Source of the DNA: Andrena cerasifolii
Taxonomy: Eukaryota > Arthropoda > Insecta > Hymenoptera > Andrenidae
Direction of reading: 5' to 3'
DNA: 64,000 nt
Assembly (NCBI RefSeq): GCF_050908995.1
Contig: NC_135126.1
Location: forward strand, 13,950,001-14,014,000
Of the stretch, positions 34,546 through 46,700 are shown one piece after another (positions within the stretch are counted from its first letter, which is position 1; each line of letters starts with the position of its first letter). The translations under genes were made by a program, and so were the position numbers. A model generated the notes under the pieces. The model made no database searches, had not been told where the DNA came from, and worked only from the letters and a program-made list of their open reading frames with translations.

Positions 34546-35460
34546 ATTATAAATCAATTTCTTTAGGTTCATTTGCCTGAGTAAAATCTTGTAAGCTAAT
34601 TTTGACCCACTTTACAGCATACTATTTGAATACATCAGTAGATCAAAAATATAAATCAATAAAATTGAAATGGTGTTACTATAAAACTGTACTTCTCACG
34701 CAGTAAAATTGACAAAACTATAACTAACCCCACTTTCTTTTTCTGTTTTAGGTGAGTGGTAATCTTCAAAGCTCTATCCTTTGCGAATGAATTGACAGAG
34801 TTCATTCTTACCTTCGTCATTAAGGTAACTCGAAAAAAGCAAATAAATTATACATAGTCTTTCTCTTACACATCGAAACTGTAAAAGTAAGAGTTAAAGA
34901 AATCACTTTCACAAAATCACATTCACGAATGCAAGTATTGCAAGCCAATTACTAAAATTCCCTGCTATTTACTTTTTAATATAATCAAGTTTACCAACTG
35001 TATGAATTGCATACTGAACTAACGTAAACACATATCTACTTAGTCCGTTCGTAAAAATTTGAATTACCTCTGTACTTAAATCTATAATTAATTCATCCCC
35101 GTAGTGAATGAATTCTTCTAGACCATTTATTATGGCCGTATGAAAGATCACTCTGGCATTTCGTAATACGATTTTTACGAACTCACGCTATTATGTAACG
35201 GTAGTATGGCCGGAATGCATCTGCTGCTGTCGATCAGTGATCAATGCATCCAGCCCATGGTTTTGTAATTCTCTTCTTTCCGCTATGCCATTCAGCGAGC
35301 ATTCGAGGCATCATTATGACGAGGCATGATCTGCATGCGAATTCCGCGCGTCTTTTGCAAGCAAATATGCATGTCGACGTCGATGTTTCGCACACACTTC
35401 CACCGTATAAATGCATTTTCTAGTTCTCGCGATCATTCCCCAAATGATCTATATCTTCTG
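34546..35460. other. Non-coding stretch
   Basis: No gene is supported. The sequence is AT-rich to about 35180 and more balanced afterwards (35190-35450), with no bounded repeat. Confidence 0.55.
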
Positions 35461-35467
35461 CTCCAGG

Positions 35468-35535
35468 GTCCCGGGGGGGATGTTGCATGAAAGGGATTCT
35501 TGTCGATTAAGTTACCCCTCTCTATTCTGCTAACG
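35468..35535 (+). repeat. CpG-rich dispersed element, copy F (partial)
   Basis: GTCCCGGGGGGGATGTTGC is followed by AAAGGGATTCTTGTCGATTA and a pyrimidine run. The order (G-run, purine run, GATTCTTG/TCGATTA, pyrimidine tail) matches copies A and E. The 3' part is diverged. Confidence 0.4.
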
Positions 35536-36616
35536 ATATATTCACTCGAATCGCGTGCAATTTTTCCAAGTTCGCCGTGGTACCTACGTGCATTGTATTC
35601 TTAACGATATTTCTCTCGTCCCTCTCAATACGACAATTCATGGTTCTAAGGCTGCAGCCGTGGAAATTGCGTTCTGATTGTTTCAACGTTGACTCGTTCT
35701 GCACCTCGACGAACCTAGGTATTCCCACGATGAGCGATTAAAATTTCTTACCACCTTCTGGAATGAACGTTGCACCTACAATTTATTCTACTCTAGAATC
35801 GTTACTGTAAAATTACCCTAGAATCACAGACAATACTGTAGCTCTTGCGATCAGCATTTAAGGGTTCGAGTACCTTGCCTCCCTTCGTAGTTTATTTAAC
35901 GTGCATGAAGAATGAAGGATGAACGCGCTCGGAATATTTCGAGCTCGTAATTCCCTGCAGTTTGAGGATCGAAGGATCGTTGTTAGTCGTCGTAGGATCC
36001 TCTCGGGGTCGGAGAATCGCGTGTCGTCACCGTGGTAAACCATTTTCACATGCTCGCTCCCCCTCGGGAACGAAATCACAGATTTCTCGCGCGATTTTCC
36101 TACCATATGGCCACATTTTCTGTCGTCGTGGTCGTCCTTCAAACGATCTCTATCTGCCTCGACAAAATGCCGGGGGTTGTGCGGGAGAAAAAAGAGATAG
36201 GTACCCGCCGATTAATTTCCGTTTCTCTTTCGTCCGTCGTTCGTTCGAATCGCGCCCGGCTGTTTTCAAACCCGCCGAGGCGCATTATATCCTCGACGGA
36301 CGCACTATTGCGTTTTGTCTCAACCTACCGCTCTGATATTAAATCATTTGAGACTCTCTATCAACAGAGCCCGCGGGATCGGATATTTAAAACCGTTCCT
36401 ACGCGACAGTCGACGATATTATGGTTGTTCAACGAACCAGAAGAAGCTGTTTAACCACCTGCGTTGGAAATTAATTGGTGGTTACAGATAGTTGAGAATA
36501 CGATAATAATAGTATTTTTTTTTAAATGCACAATATAATTTGTCCATTTTTTAATTGAAAATTCGTCATTTTTTGTGGCCATTGTTAGGGATTTTGATGA
36601 AATTTAAATTGAATAT
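35536..36616. promoter_or_regulatory. CpG-rich block with dispersed element C
   Basis: The segment 35860-36430 is CpG-rich with overlapping plus frames (124 and 140 codons) and a minus frame (94 codons). No frame has a recognisable domain. An AT-rich stretch with a T9 run follows at 36480. I infer regulatory DNA rather than coding. Confidence 0.4.
36161..36293 (+). repeat. CpG-rich dispersed element, copy C
   Basis: This is the fullest copy, with ACAAAATGCCGGGGG, a GAGAAAAAAGAGA purine run, the core CCGCCGATTAATTTCCGTT (36205-36223), a TCTCTTTCGTCCGTCG tail, CCCGGCTGTTTTCAAAC and GCCGAGGCGCATTATATCC. The 19-base core is identical in copy D, and homology with D covers about 130 bases. Confidence 0.6.
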
Positions 36617-36950
36617 AGTCAACGCGTAACTAGGGAGTGTTTATTTCGAAATTGTTTAAAGTAAAGTTCAACGGAGTTCAGCGCGCTATTTAGCGGCTGG
36701 TTGTAAAGTCAATTTTAAAGAGACAGATCTAAATCACGTGTTATTTAGTCGAGATAGTTTCACAGACTACAAAATAATGAAGCTCCTTGTCGATTAAAAT
36801 AATGCTAGAACAAATTTTGTTCGATCTATGGTACCTACTGGAGATACAAATTTGCAAACTTTAACTGTCTGTACATATTTAACAAATTCGAAACCAGTAA
36901 GATGATGACTTAAACCCTCCCTAATTTCGCGTGGGTTGCGTCATATTTTA
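36617..36950. repeat. R1 palindromic repeat, copy 3
   Basis: The right arm (36880-36945) contains, in reverse complement, CGCGAAATTAGGGAGGGTTT and GTTTCGAATTTGTT, closely matching copy 1. A weaker left arm lies at 36617-36663. The spacer is longer than in copy 1. The flank beyond the arm (GCGTCATATTTTAATTTTAT) also resembles that of copy 4. Confidence 0.55.
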
Positions 36951-38930
36951 ATTTTATCAATATGCCTCAAAAGCAGTGCAGAAGATGCTCGATTTAGCTT
37001 TGAATGGTCCAAGAGTAGTTTTGCTAAGCGTACGGCATTATTTCAAACTAAAATAGCAGTCCGCCACTCCCAGGCATGTAATTAGTCGGTTAACTAATGG
37101 ACACGGGTTGACTCGTCGTTTGGAAATGCCTCTGCCTTTGATTACACGAACTTGACAGGAAAGTTTGCTAATTATAGTCGCAGAAAAAGAGGAAATAGGT
37201 ATATCGAGTCACGAGTAAAACGTTCACTCACATGTTGCCAGTTAGGCGCTTTAAACGTTTCTAAACATTCATAAAAGTAGACATTTATCAGCAGCGATGA
37301 TAACCGAACGGCAAATTCGCGAGAAAAAGCAATTGGCAGATTGCACGGTGCATAATGTTACATCGTCCCAGTTCTACAAGAGAACGACCGCGCTATTTTA
37401 TTGCTCGAAATCGCTTCCATCGAATACCGTATGCATTATGCACGCCACTCGATCGCGGAAGGTCAATACGTCTTCGAAGTCAGCCCATTTTCCCAGTTTC
37501 TTGCGATTTGAATATCGAAATGGGGCATCCACCACCTCGAGCTCTTTCCTATCAAACCGCAAACTATCCCCGTGAACAAAATACCATGAGTCGCTAGGGG
37601 GAAAGCGGAGATTTCCGCCGATTAATTTCCGTTCCCCGTTCCTCCGTTGCTCGTGTGAATCGTACGCGGCCGTTTTCAACTCCGCCGAGGCATATTACAT
37701 CCCCGAATCATTGTCCTTTTCCACCCCCTCTCTCTCTCTCTTTCTCTTTCCCTCCCTCTTTCTCTGATCCAATCTACTCCTCCACAGGCCCTCGCTCTCC
37801 TTGGATCTCCCTCGTCCAGCGATCCCCGAATTCGTTATAACCGAGAGCTCGGGAGCCATGCAACCGTAACTTCGCAGGATACGATATGTGACTGAAGAGC
37901 AACGAGAGGGTACGTAGGGGAATGCTTCACCCCTTCGTCGAACGGAGAAAGATGGCTTGAATCAAATTTACAAGCTGCTGAGTATTCCACCCTCCGTGGG
38001 CGGCTAGGGGAGAGTGTATGCTGCTTCCTCTCCCAGGAACCAGCAGCACTGCTCTTGTCACGAGTCACCTGGAAATGTTTGTTTGTTTGCTTGCCGGTGG
38101 CAACCGATGTATCGATTATTGGTCGCTAGCTGCAGTTGTAATCTTGATGCAAAATTAATTCTCGGTGTATTTAACTTACCCATGGCCGCCTCGCTTCGGG
38201 TTTAGAAGGTTCGATTATTTGGTTTGAAGGCGGAAAGCCCAAACGGTGGGGAGGAAACTGAGGTGTTGGACCGAGGAGGCAAGTGTCTGGGTGAGAAAAA
38301 TGAGAAGGTGAATGTGAGGATGGAAGGGAAAGGTAAACGGGTTATTCGCAGCGACAAATTGCAATCAAATCGGTGGTTCGAATCTCTTGCAATACCCTTC
38401 GCAGTGCAGTTATTGTCGTCCGGAGTATTTATAGTTTAAGTTTTACAATAAATATCAAGAAGAGTCACGATCAAACAAATCACCCTCCAGTCTAGTGGTG
38501 GCTACCCTGGAACCCACTCAAGTAGTGGGTAAAATGATATCCGTCAGTATACAAAACACCAAAAATGCGTTCCTTGTCATCTATCGACAAGCACTTGTCT
38601 AGTTACGTTCCTACACAACGCGGGGCCTTTAATTACTGATATTCCTAAAATATTCTGTACACATCCTTAAAGTCTTGATACGATGCTACCTACTTTGTGC
38701 TCCAGTACTTTCGCTACATCACAATTTATTGGTAAACCACCATGCTACAACCACTTGTACACCGAGTTCTCGCGATTAACGGAGATCAACCGCAATCACA
38801 CAGTGAAGGAGCTGGCCCAAAGGAGATATAGCTCCCGCCTAGGAGGGCCCGGCTGTTTCACCGTGTGAGAGCGGTTGGTCAACGAGAATCAAGGAAACAC
38901 GGTGTACTACTTGTTTGAACAGATATCGAG
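36951..38930. other. Non-coding stretch with CpG block 37290-38200
   Basis: No gene is supported. The block includes dispersed element D and a pyrimidine tract at 37727-37765 (mainly CT repeats). After 38200 the plus strand is purine-rich with a G bias (38226-38340). The part 38440-38930 shows no bounded element. A small hairpin CCCACT/AGTGGG lies at 38513-38529. Confidence 0.45.
37574..37703 (+). repeat. CpG-rich dispersed element, copy D
   Basis: It aligns with copy C along its whole length: AACAAAATACCATGAG, a purine run, the identical core at 37615-37633, GTTCCTCCGTTGCTCG, ACGCGGCCGTTTTCAACTCC and GCCGAGGCATATTACATCC. The two copies are about 1.4 kb apart and in the same orientation. Confidence 0.6.
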
Positions 38931-39490
38931 CAGTGTGTCTCAAAGTGGGCGTCCCGTTGGGGGCGTTTGAAGTATCCAGGGGGACATTGGACATTAAGAG
39001 AGTGGCATGGGGTATTAGACATAAGGAGGTGATTAAGATTTTAGTAACATGAGGTTGCCCACGATTATTCAACAAAGTTCAGTAGGTCCGTAAAACTGTA
39101 AATGCAGAAGTAGAATGTAGAACATTTTTTATATGAATTATATCAGTAATATTCAACGGGCTGCAACTTTAGAATGCTCGGCATAGTTCTACCTATTCTA
39201 ACACAATGTTGCGTTGCGACAATGGGATGCTGGCCGGTACGCGGGCCTTTGGATGGTCAGCTCGATGTTACTAACCCAAATTTGTCGTTTGTTGTTTCAC
39301 TGGGCGCGTGGCATCGAATGTGCGGCTTATGTGCCGCATGTGTATAGGAGATAATCGCGTGGAAAGATTAAAATGGTGCACTTTGTACGTGGCAGGCGGT
39401 GGTTGGAGTAATTTGATGGAACTAAAGGGGCGGGAGGAATGATTTCACGGAACTAAGGGCTGGTGGCTTGAAAAAGTTTGAGTAACATTG
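38931..39490. mobile_element. hAT-type MITE (560 bp)
   Basis: The left end CAGTGTGTCTCAAAGTGGGC and the right end GAAAAAGTTTGAGTAACATTG (reverse complement CAATGTTACTCAAAC) form a terminal inverted repeat. The flanking octamers ATATCGAG (38923-38930) and ATATAGAG (39491-39498) agree at seven of eight positions. The interior is non-coding, with a G-rich left part. The features fit a non-autonomous hAT element. Confidence 0.82.
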
Positions 39491-39498
39491 ATATAGAG

Positions 39499-40830
39499 AA
39501 ATGCTTAGTACCCAATCAAGTGGTGTATCAAGCGATATAAACCCGTGTCTTCCTCCGCATCCCACAGAGCTCTGCAGGTTCAAAACATCTACCCACCTTC
39601 TTGCACAAGGGGCCTAATGAAGCTTGATGATGAACTTATACATAGAGTAGTCTGTAAAGGAGTCTGGTGTGACATTCCTTAGGAACAACTGTTACTACAG
39701 CGTTGCACTTATTTCGTCACATTACTGCGCACCGCAGTACCTCGAACCACTAACGACCAAAGGTAAGCCAATAGGTAGTCCCAATACTTCTCTGACTTAC
39801 TGACTTGTCAGCAAGACACAAGGGCCCTGCAGGATCTACTCCCTGCTATTTTCGCAGCATCACTGTGTCTCTGTAAGTCACTGTACATTACAAAGCCAGC
39901 CCCACTCCAACAACTCTCGTTCCCATTGTATGTAGACTTTCCCGAGCACTACACGGTCTCCACTGAACTGCAGCAATCGAGCCGAGACCCGATGCTCGTC
40001 CGCGCGGCACAGCCGTGGCCGCTGGCGTTTCGATATATTTTTCACTGTACCGTTCAGCAAACTCAAAGTAGATTCCGCGTTATTTATTTAGAGCGCAGCG
40101 TGGACTGTGCACGCGTGGGCAGGCGGAGGGGTGGCGATTAACCGAACGCACCGGCATCGACGGAGGGTAATTGGTTTCGGCCAATCAGCATGCATTCGTC
40201 GGAACGTGCCGCTTATAACGCTTCTGTGTTTGTTGTAATTAGGATGTCAACGAATAATGCGTGTCCGGTAATTATCGATGATATCTGACTTTACCGGCCA
40301 GGGCATTCGGATTAATTTCGATACTGAATTCGACGGGACCCCGGTAGTAATTAGTTTATTATGTTTGCCGTCGCACTTGCTTCCCTTTGAGGGTGTGGGT
40401 GAACAGGGTGGCCTGGTCTCTACGCAGCGCACGGTAAGATATTTAGCGTTCATCAAGCTTCGTGGATTAATGAATATTTAATATTGTTTGAAAATCCGAT
40501 GCCGGAAATTAAACCTGGCGAGGGTAAATATCACCGCGGAACACGCATCGCCGATTGGCAAATTATTCTTTGGGGGCAGGGGATGCGACTTTTGACACAA
40601 ACTGTTTTTGAGAGGCCTCTGTTTGTTCATCATTTCGATGGATGAATTTTTTGTTCCATTTGTCAATGGAGAAATTAGACGAAACAACGTGCGAAAAGTG
40701 ATACTATGATGGTGGTTCATTACTATTTTTTTTTTTTTGGCTGTGTTGATCAAAATTTTCAGTATGCAGGCATGTTTGATGTGTATACAAAAGATTTATC
40801 ATGGCTTTTGCAATAGATACATAGATTCAT
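39499..40830. promoter_or_regulatory. CpG block 39950-40250 at a strand-composition switch
   Basis: The left side is A+C-leaning (36 of 60 at 39901-39960). The right side from 40380 to 40800 is G+T-rich, for example TTTGGGGGCAGGGGATGCG and a T13 run at 40726. The core contains overlapping short frames only. It is taken as regulatory by analogy with the other blocks. Confidence 0.4.
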
Positions 40831-43386
40831 GTGTGAAAGCACTAGCGAACGCATATTTTACATCCTATAAAATCGTATTACATTTTTGATCCCATATTAT
40901 GTTTTGAAAACGAGCGGGAAACTTGACTGTGTTCTGGATGAGGTACTTAGTAACGGCGAATTTCGATTTGATGCGTAATCTGCAGCTATATCGGTGTATA
41001 ACCTGCATTTACCGATGCCCATAGTCATGGCCTGCGATTGTAGCAATTACAGTTCCATTCAAGTGGTTGATAAAACAAAAACAAGTAACAGATATAACCT
41101 CCAGTTTTTCTAACGTATTACAGTTCTATGATCGAATATCTCAATGGAAAAAAATGCACACTCTATTGAAATCTATGTTGTAGATGTGCGATGAAATGTC
41201 ACGAAACTGATTAATGAAAGCAAATCGTACGAAATAGCAACATTTATAAAAAAAATCTCGATTATTTTAATAAATATAATTAAAAGAATATTCAAAGTTT
41301 GTCAATCATTTTGGCGCCAATTTACACACATTCTTAGATCTCATAGAGCCCTGGTCTCACAATCAATAATTATTAATGCCGAAGAGAAATATGTTAATTT
41401 CATTAAAACATTACCAAGGTTTCTCAATTATGGGTGAAATATGAATTCGAGAAAGGAAACGCGAAAGAATAACGGTTTATAATATTCCATCCGAAATTGC
41501 AAGCCGACAACAGTCTAATAATCAAGCTTGCTTTTATTGCGAATGAAATAAGTATTTAATCAACGCGAAGTACGTGATCGTCGCAGTTAATTCTCGTACC
41601 ATCGAAGTTCTTAGCGATTATCAGATTTTTTTTATGGTATCGGTAGTAATCAGAAAATTCAATTTTCTATTGGAAATGAGCTTTAAGCTTCCTCGCCCAG
41701 TCGAACGAAGAATCTCCGCAAAAAAATTCTTATGGAAAAAGCCTCGGGCGGAAATTAATTCCGAGACTTAATGAAAGTGGTAATGAGCGACGAAGATTAA
41801 GGATATAAAGCAATCGCCGTGAAACTCCATTGTCGCGCGATTTTCACATTTTACGTCAGTCTTCCCAGCCATCGGCTCGTTAAAAAAAATATTCGGCGTC
41901 CGTTCACCGCAAAGTCAACGATCTCCAATTTTTTCCCTCCGCGATTTCGGCTTCGAGATATAATTAACGAACGTCCAACGTGAGTAATTGTAAATCGAGC
42001 TTGCAGTCTGTGCATTCCGCGTTTGTCAGCCCCGCCTTGCATCCCGGATCGATATTCTCAATTTTCGAAGCTCATTATCCGTATAATTAGACCTCGAACC
42101 TAATGTCTGCCAAGTAATTTTCCACTCTTTTTCGAAAATTATTCTACCCACGCTATTTTCTACAGCGTCCATACGCTTTCCCAGCCATCGTCCGCAAAGT
42201 CAAACCTATCATGTGCAAATTGAGTGGCAGTCACAAAATTAGCGGCTCGGATAGATTTTTCGATTAAAGACTTTGGTTGGTTTCCTCCATTATCGGACGT
42301 AATCAACTGGTCCATCAGTACTAAATGTGTAAAACATAAATTTGGATCCGAAAGTAGTTGGGGTTTGTTCCCTATTTTTTTTTTTTTGCGTGAACGATTA
42401 ATGGTTTATTATACTACTCGGTTAATGCAATATGAGAATTATACAATATTTGATACTTAAAGGTATATACTTAATTCTTTACATTGCGTTTGAATATAAG
42501 AGGACGTGATTTTTACGGCTATTGACTAGTTATTTCGGATATGTTTACAAATTTTCTGACATTTTGTGTGCTTTTGAACTACCACTGTCTCTGCCACGTA
42601 AATATATTCTTAATAATTTTGTAAACCACAGAATGTTTCGTATGCAAAGGTCTTCAGAGGAAGAAATGAAAGGATACAATTTGCGCGCAGTAAAGTGGCA
42701 AAAATATGATAATTTAGCGAATATTTTTCTCAAGATCATCAACTTTTTGTCTACATTGGGTTGGTCATATGCATGCATTATGAGATATATTGTATTTTTT
42801 ACATATCTACGACCACCCTTCTCTCACACAGTTATTTTCCTCTGACACTCCTGATGTATATAAATAAATACCATATACTACTGTACACTATTTTTTACCG
42901 ATCGGTGACATAAAAAGTTAAACAAAATTCATGTAAAGTAAGTAGTGTAGGTATCGTGCGATAGATTTATTAATTAGAAGAATTATTAGTTTGAATAAGA
43001 TGGCGTATTGTTTCAAATTGAAGAATTTGTTTTCTAAAGTTGTACCTATGTAAACTTGTTTTCTGTTTTTCTCACTTCTTACACGATTTTTAAGAAGATT
43101 GTAGTATATGCCCATTCTTCTACATTTATTTTCCAATTAATGTGTACATAATCATTCGGCAAAAAATAGTGTTGAGCAGTAGAAGTTAAATTTGATTACC
43201 GTTTGATCATCAGCAGAATATAAAAATCATACAAAATCCTTGAAAGTTCATAAACAAAAAGATTCAATCACCCTATCCCCTTCTCCCTTAAATAGAACAA
43301 CCTTTATTCTTCTTACTACCCCTTACATCCAAACACAAAGAAGATAATCGCGTGTATATTCTTAAGTATCCCATTCTTTGTACCTA
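40831..43386. other. Non-coding stretch
   Basis: No gene is supported. The segment 41690-42080 is moderately CpG-rich. A T13 run lies at 42375. A 107-codon plus frame (42522-42845) starts at TTG and has no recognisable domain. The DNA just before the Helitron (43200-43370) is A+C-rich. Confidence 0.5.
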
Positions 43387-43588
43387 TCCGTACTAATATA
43401 TAAAAGTGACACGTTGTCTGTTTGTCCTTTTTTCACGCCTAAACGGGTGAACGGATTCCACTGGAATTTTGAATATACATTAAATACGTCCTAGATTAGA
43501 ATATAGGCTATTGATAAATACCCTATCTAAAATAATAAATAATAATAATAATAAGTTCCCGGGCGAAACCGGGTAACGGGTCAGCTAG
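43387..43588 (+). mobile_element. Helitron-type non-autonomous element (202 bp)
   Basis: The 5' end TCCGTACTAATATATAAA follows A, and the 3' end TCAGCTAG precedes T, as expected for Helitron insertion between A and T. A short GC hairpin (CCCGG, GCGAAA, CCGGG at about 43558-43573) lies just before the CTAG terminus. Internal text such as AACGGGTGAACGGATT is typical of small insect Helitrons. No Rep/helicase is present. Confidence 0.8.
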
Positions 43589-44959
43589 TCTTAAAATAAA
43601 AAATACGAAGATCTTCGTTAATCTTGTATGTGAAACCATTTTATCTGCATTCCACCAATACCAATAACTAAGAAAACCCACTGTGCCTCTCGCCCATCAG
43701 AATCATAAATCATGGTGGGATCGCGAGGGGCCCAGAAACGCTCCGCGTTTCCCGGAGCGTTTTAATCCTCGGAAGAGGAAATTGTTTTGCACGCGGCAAG
43801 AAAGTCAGATTACTTTACAAACCCTTTGAGGTTGAAATTGCAGCGATGCTGCGCGTTCTGCCGCGAGACGTCTCGCACCGCTGTCGGGAGTGCGGAGAGA
43901 AGCGCGCGTCTTCGAGAGCAATGTGGGGCCGCTTACGCGGTTTATCGTGTTCCGTTTTTCCTGTTACCATCCGTGGGTCTTGTTTTTCCCACTCACTTAG
44001 CATAAACCGTCAGCCGGGCTTTCGTTTAAACCAGTTTAGCAGTTTTTTTTTCTCGCTCCGCGGGGGAACTGGATCCCTCGGTAAATCCAGAAGGCATACA
44101 AAAAGCGGTTTTGTTGCGCGATGTTTGTTAGCCGTAATCGTTAACGAAGCGGGGAAAATGATTGACCGAGGGGGATCGAAGCCGAGTGATCTCGCCACGA
44201 AATCTGGGTTAAGACTCCGAGCGGGATGATTAACAGCCACTGAGAATTTAGCAGATTATTGCGACGTCGCGAAAAACACTCGGTAGCTGCCAAGTCGGAT
44301 AATCGTGGCCGCTCGTGGTACAGATTTCAATAGGGTTTTGCGATCGTTACGCGACGGGCAGGCGTTCTGCAGCCGAACTTCTTAGAGAACGATAATAACA
44401 AGGCAAATGCAATTAATTTGTTGTTGATTTAATTGATCGCGCCACCGGCAACGAGTTTGATATTGCGGAGCTGTTGAACATTGTGGGACAAACAGTCGTA
44501 CAGTGTTACATTAGTTTTTACTGTTCGTAGTCTTACAGCAGAGTATAATAGGCAGATGCTGCGTTGATCGTGCCTATGGAAGATCGTTAAGTGGAACGTG
44601 TGATTTAAATTCAATTCGCGTGCAATTAACGTTAATATAACCCTTTTGAAGTAATGTTATAATTTACGAAGGAAACATTATGTCATGAAATAATAGAGAT
44701 ATTATAATATTTCCTTTCTATCAAACCTGGGAGAAAATCTTATAATTATTAACATCCTTATTCCCTCGCATCTTACATTAATTTATTTATTTTCTCTTCT
44801 AATTATATTCTCCCCAATTACATGTCTACTTATCTCCAACCATACTACGTTCCATGACTCGACATTTGCTTTATTCAACAGGACAGAGTATACAATTTTT
44901 TTGAGTAACTAAAGAAGCTTGAATTCGTACATGTACGAGTATGTATTCTACATTCATGT
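43589..44959. promoter_or_regulatory. CpG-rich block 43720-44400
   Basis: The core is CpG-rich, with overlapping frames on both strands (127 codons plus at 43846-44229). It contains the hairpin at 43736-43762. G+T-leaning DNA follows at 44410-44560. The part 44640-44950 is AT-rich and contains nothing that I can delimit. Confidence 0.4.
43736..43762. repeat. Perfect 10-bp stem-loop
   Basis: AAACGCTCCG and CGGAGCGTTT are perfect complements around a 7-base loop, followed by T. It looks like a bacterial terminator, but in this eukaryotic context it is more likely a binding site dyad or chance. It is not the canonical histone mRNA stem-loop. Confidence 0.6.
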
Positions 44960-45000
44960 TTTCACGAAAGCAGGCAAAAGTTGCAAACTTCAGCGGTATA

Positions 45001-45090
45001 TATTTTTTAAACAAATTCGCGGCCATCAAAGTGATGACTCAAACTCCCTTTGAATTCGCATGGACTACATCATATCTGAATTTCACAAAA
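45001..45090. repeat. R1 repeat, copy 4 (one arm)
   Basis: ACAAATTCGCGGCCATCAAA and GTGATGACTCAAACTCCC, followed by GAATTCGCATGGACTAC, align with the right arms of copies 1 and 3. No convincing left arm is visible, so the copy is truncated. Confidence 0.5.
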
Positions 45091-45129
45091 ATCCTTAACC
45101 TGAAAGTGCAGAAAGTCATCGGTTTGACG

Positions 45130-46700
45130 TGGCATGTTTCCCGAAGCAGGAAACAATGAACCGTGCACTAGTAAACCGTCTGACCCATCTGAACGTCGGG
45201 GTGTTGCTTTCAACTATCACGCTGTGATCCCCACAAGCTAAACACCGAAGCACTTTGCCAGTACCTCAGCGAACATAACGCAACATCACCCACGAAGAAC
45301 CCTAATACACGATGCATTCCCGCGATAAGCTACTTTCTTAGAGGCGTTCGTGACCTGGTGTCCCTAATTCGCGACGCGATGCATAATGCCCGGCGATATT
45401 CGTCGCTGAAAGCGATATTATCTGGAGCGGCCGTGTTGTTGTCGGGGATCCAGAGTCGAGTCACGAACCGTTGACCGGCGACGTCAGTTTGCCGGCTAAT
45501 AAGAGCGTATCGCTGGGGAAGAAAAAACGAGGAAGGAGAGAGCAGCGGACGGAAAGAAATTGGAAGCCGGGCGAGCGAGATGGTGGCCCGTCGCGATATG
45601 GATGCGAATACGGGCGCTTTCGGAGAATCAAGATGAGGGAGCGGCACGAGAGACGTCGTTGTCACGTAGCGGCCTGATGGCCCCGAGAATTCACGGGCCT
45701 CGACAGGGGGGCTTTAAAAGGAAGAAATATTAATCCAAGTTAAGCTTACATAACGATGAAACACGACTGTTTCTCCGCCCGCCGAAGTGAAGTTCTCATG
45801 GAGCGGCTGCAAGGAGGCGAGTGCACTCTAACTAGACAAAGGCGAGCGGCGCGCGCGGGGGCCACTCCTGTTTCGCCCTGTCCCAGCGTCCGTGTGCCCG
45901 AGCTGTGTGCGTCCGCGCAAGATGAAGGGGCAAATTTATTATGCCCTTAGACCGAAACGCGGGCGTGTGCCTCACATACGTATGCAGGTTAATTAGCCCT
46001 GGGCACACAGCGGGCGAGTGGTAGTGGGTCGAAATTTTTCCTCGCCAGTTGACTGACGGCAACGCGTCCTGAGCACGTCGTCGGAAATTGTCGGCCATTG
46101 GACTCGCGAACTGTGGAGCAGCGGCAGCGTATACGCTACTGGGATTCGGTGGAGGGACAGATTTATTGGCTTGGGAGGATATTTCTTGGAGTAAGGGGAT
46201 ATGAATAATCTATGTAAGTAGGAACGATGCTGTGAATCTGATTACCGTGTCTTTTCCATTTAGTCCGTTTGCTCCAAATGATGAGAAACATTTCTGGGGT
46301 TTCCGACAAGAGGAGCGCACAAATTTGGGGTTATTCAATTGGTTAATAACTTGCGTATAGGTGTCCTACGGTGTATATACCTAGGAACGTGTTGAATGCA
46401 CACGGCGAATTATTTAGATTCTTTGAGATAATCGTGTCGTAAGTTTTCTCCGTGTTAAATCCTGTATCTGGGTTCAGATAAAAATGCATATATATTTTTC
46501 CAGTTAGTTTAAGGATTACAGTTAAGGTGCCATTGAAAAATAACGGGTTCGTTTTTAGTGTGCACTATGCGATTAATAGGTACATTATTGCACTATCATG
46601 TATTATCTGTGTGCAAAATTTGAACAAAATTGGGAACTTGAACCTTGTTGTGCCCTGCCCATCTACGTAAATAAGTTTTATTTTTTCTTATTGGACCCTT
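45130..46700. promoter_or_regulatory. CpG block 45310-46130 at a sharp strand switch
   Basis: The plus strand is A+C-rich on the left (44 of 60 at 45241-45300) and G+T-rich on the right (43 of 60 at 46141-46200). The core has overlapping frames (111 codons minus, 68 and 64 plus) that give Arg/Pro/Ala-rich products without motifs. GTAAGTAG at 46214 resembles a 5' splice site in the plus direction. I infer a promoter or enhancer-like block. Confidence 0.42.

Noticed and set aside
35873..35885. GGGTTCGAGTACC, resembling a tRNA B box
   Set aside because: The only A-box-like TAGCTC upstream is about 31 bases away, too close for a tRNA, and no cloverleaf can be drawn.
38371..38384. GGTTCGAATCTC, resembling a tRNA T arm
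   Set aside because: There is no A box at a suitable distance and no acceptor stem.
42522..42845. 107-codon plus-strand frame
   Set aside because: It starts at TTG in AT-rich DNA, has no recognised domain, and overlaps a minus frame. Frames of this length are expected a few times in 64 kb.
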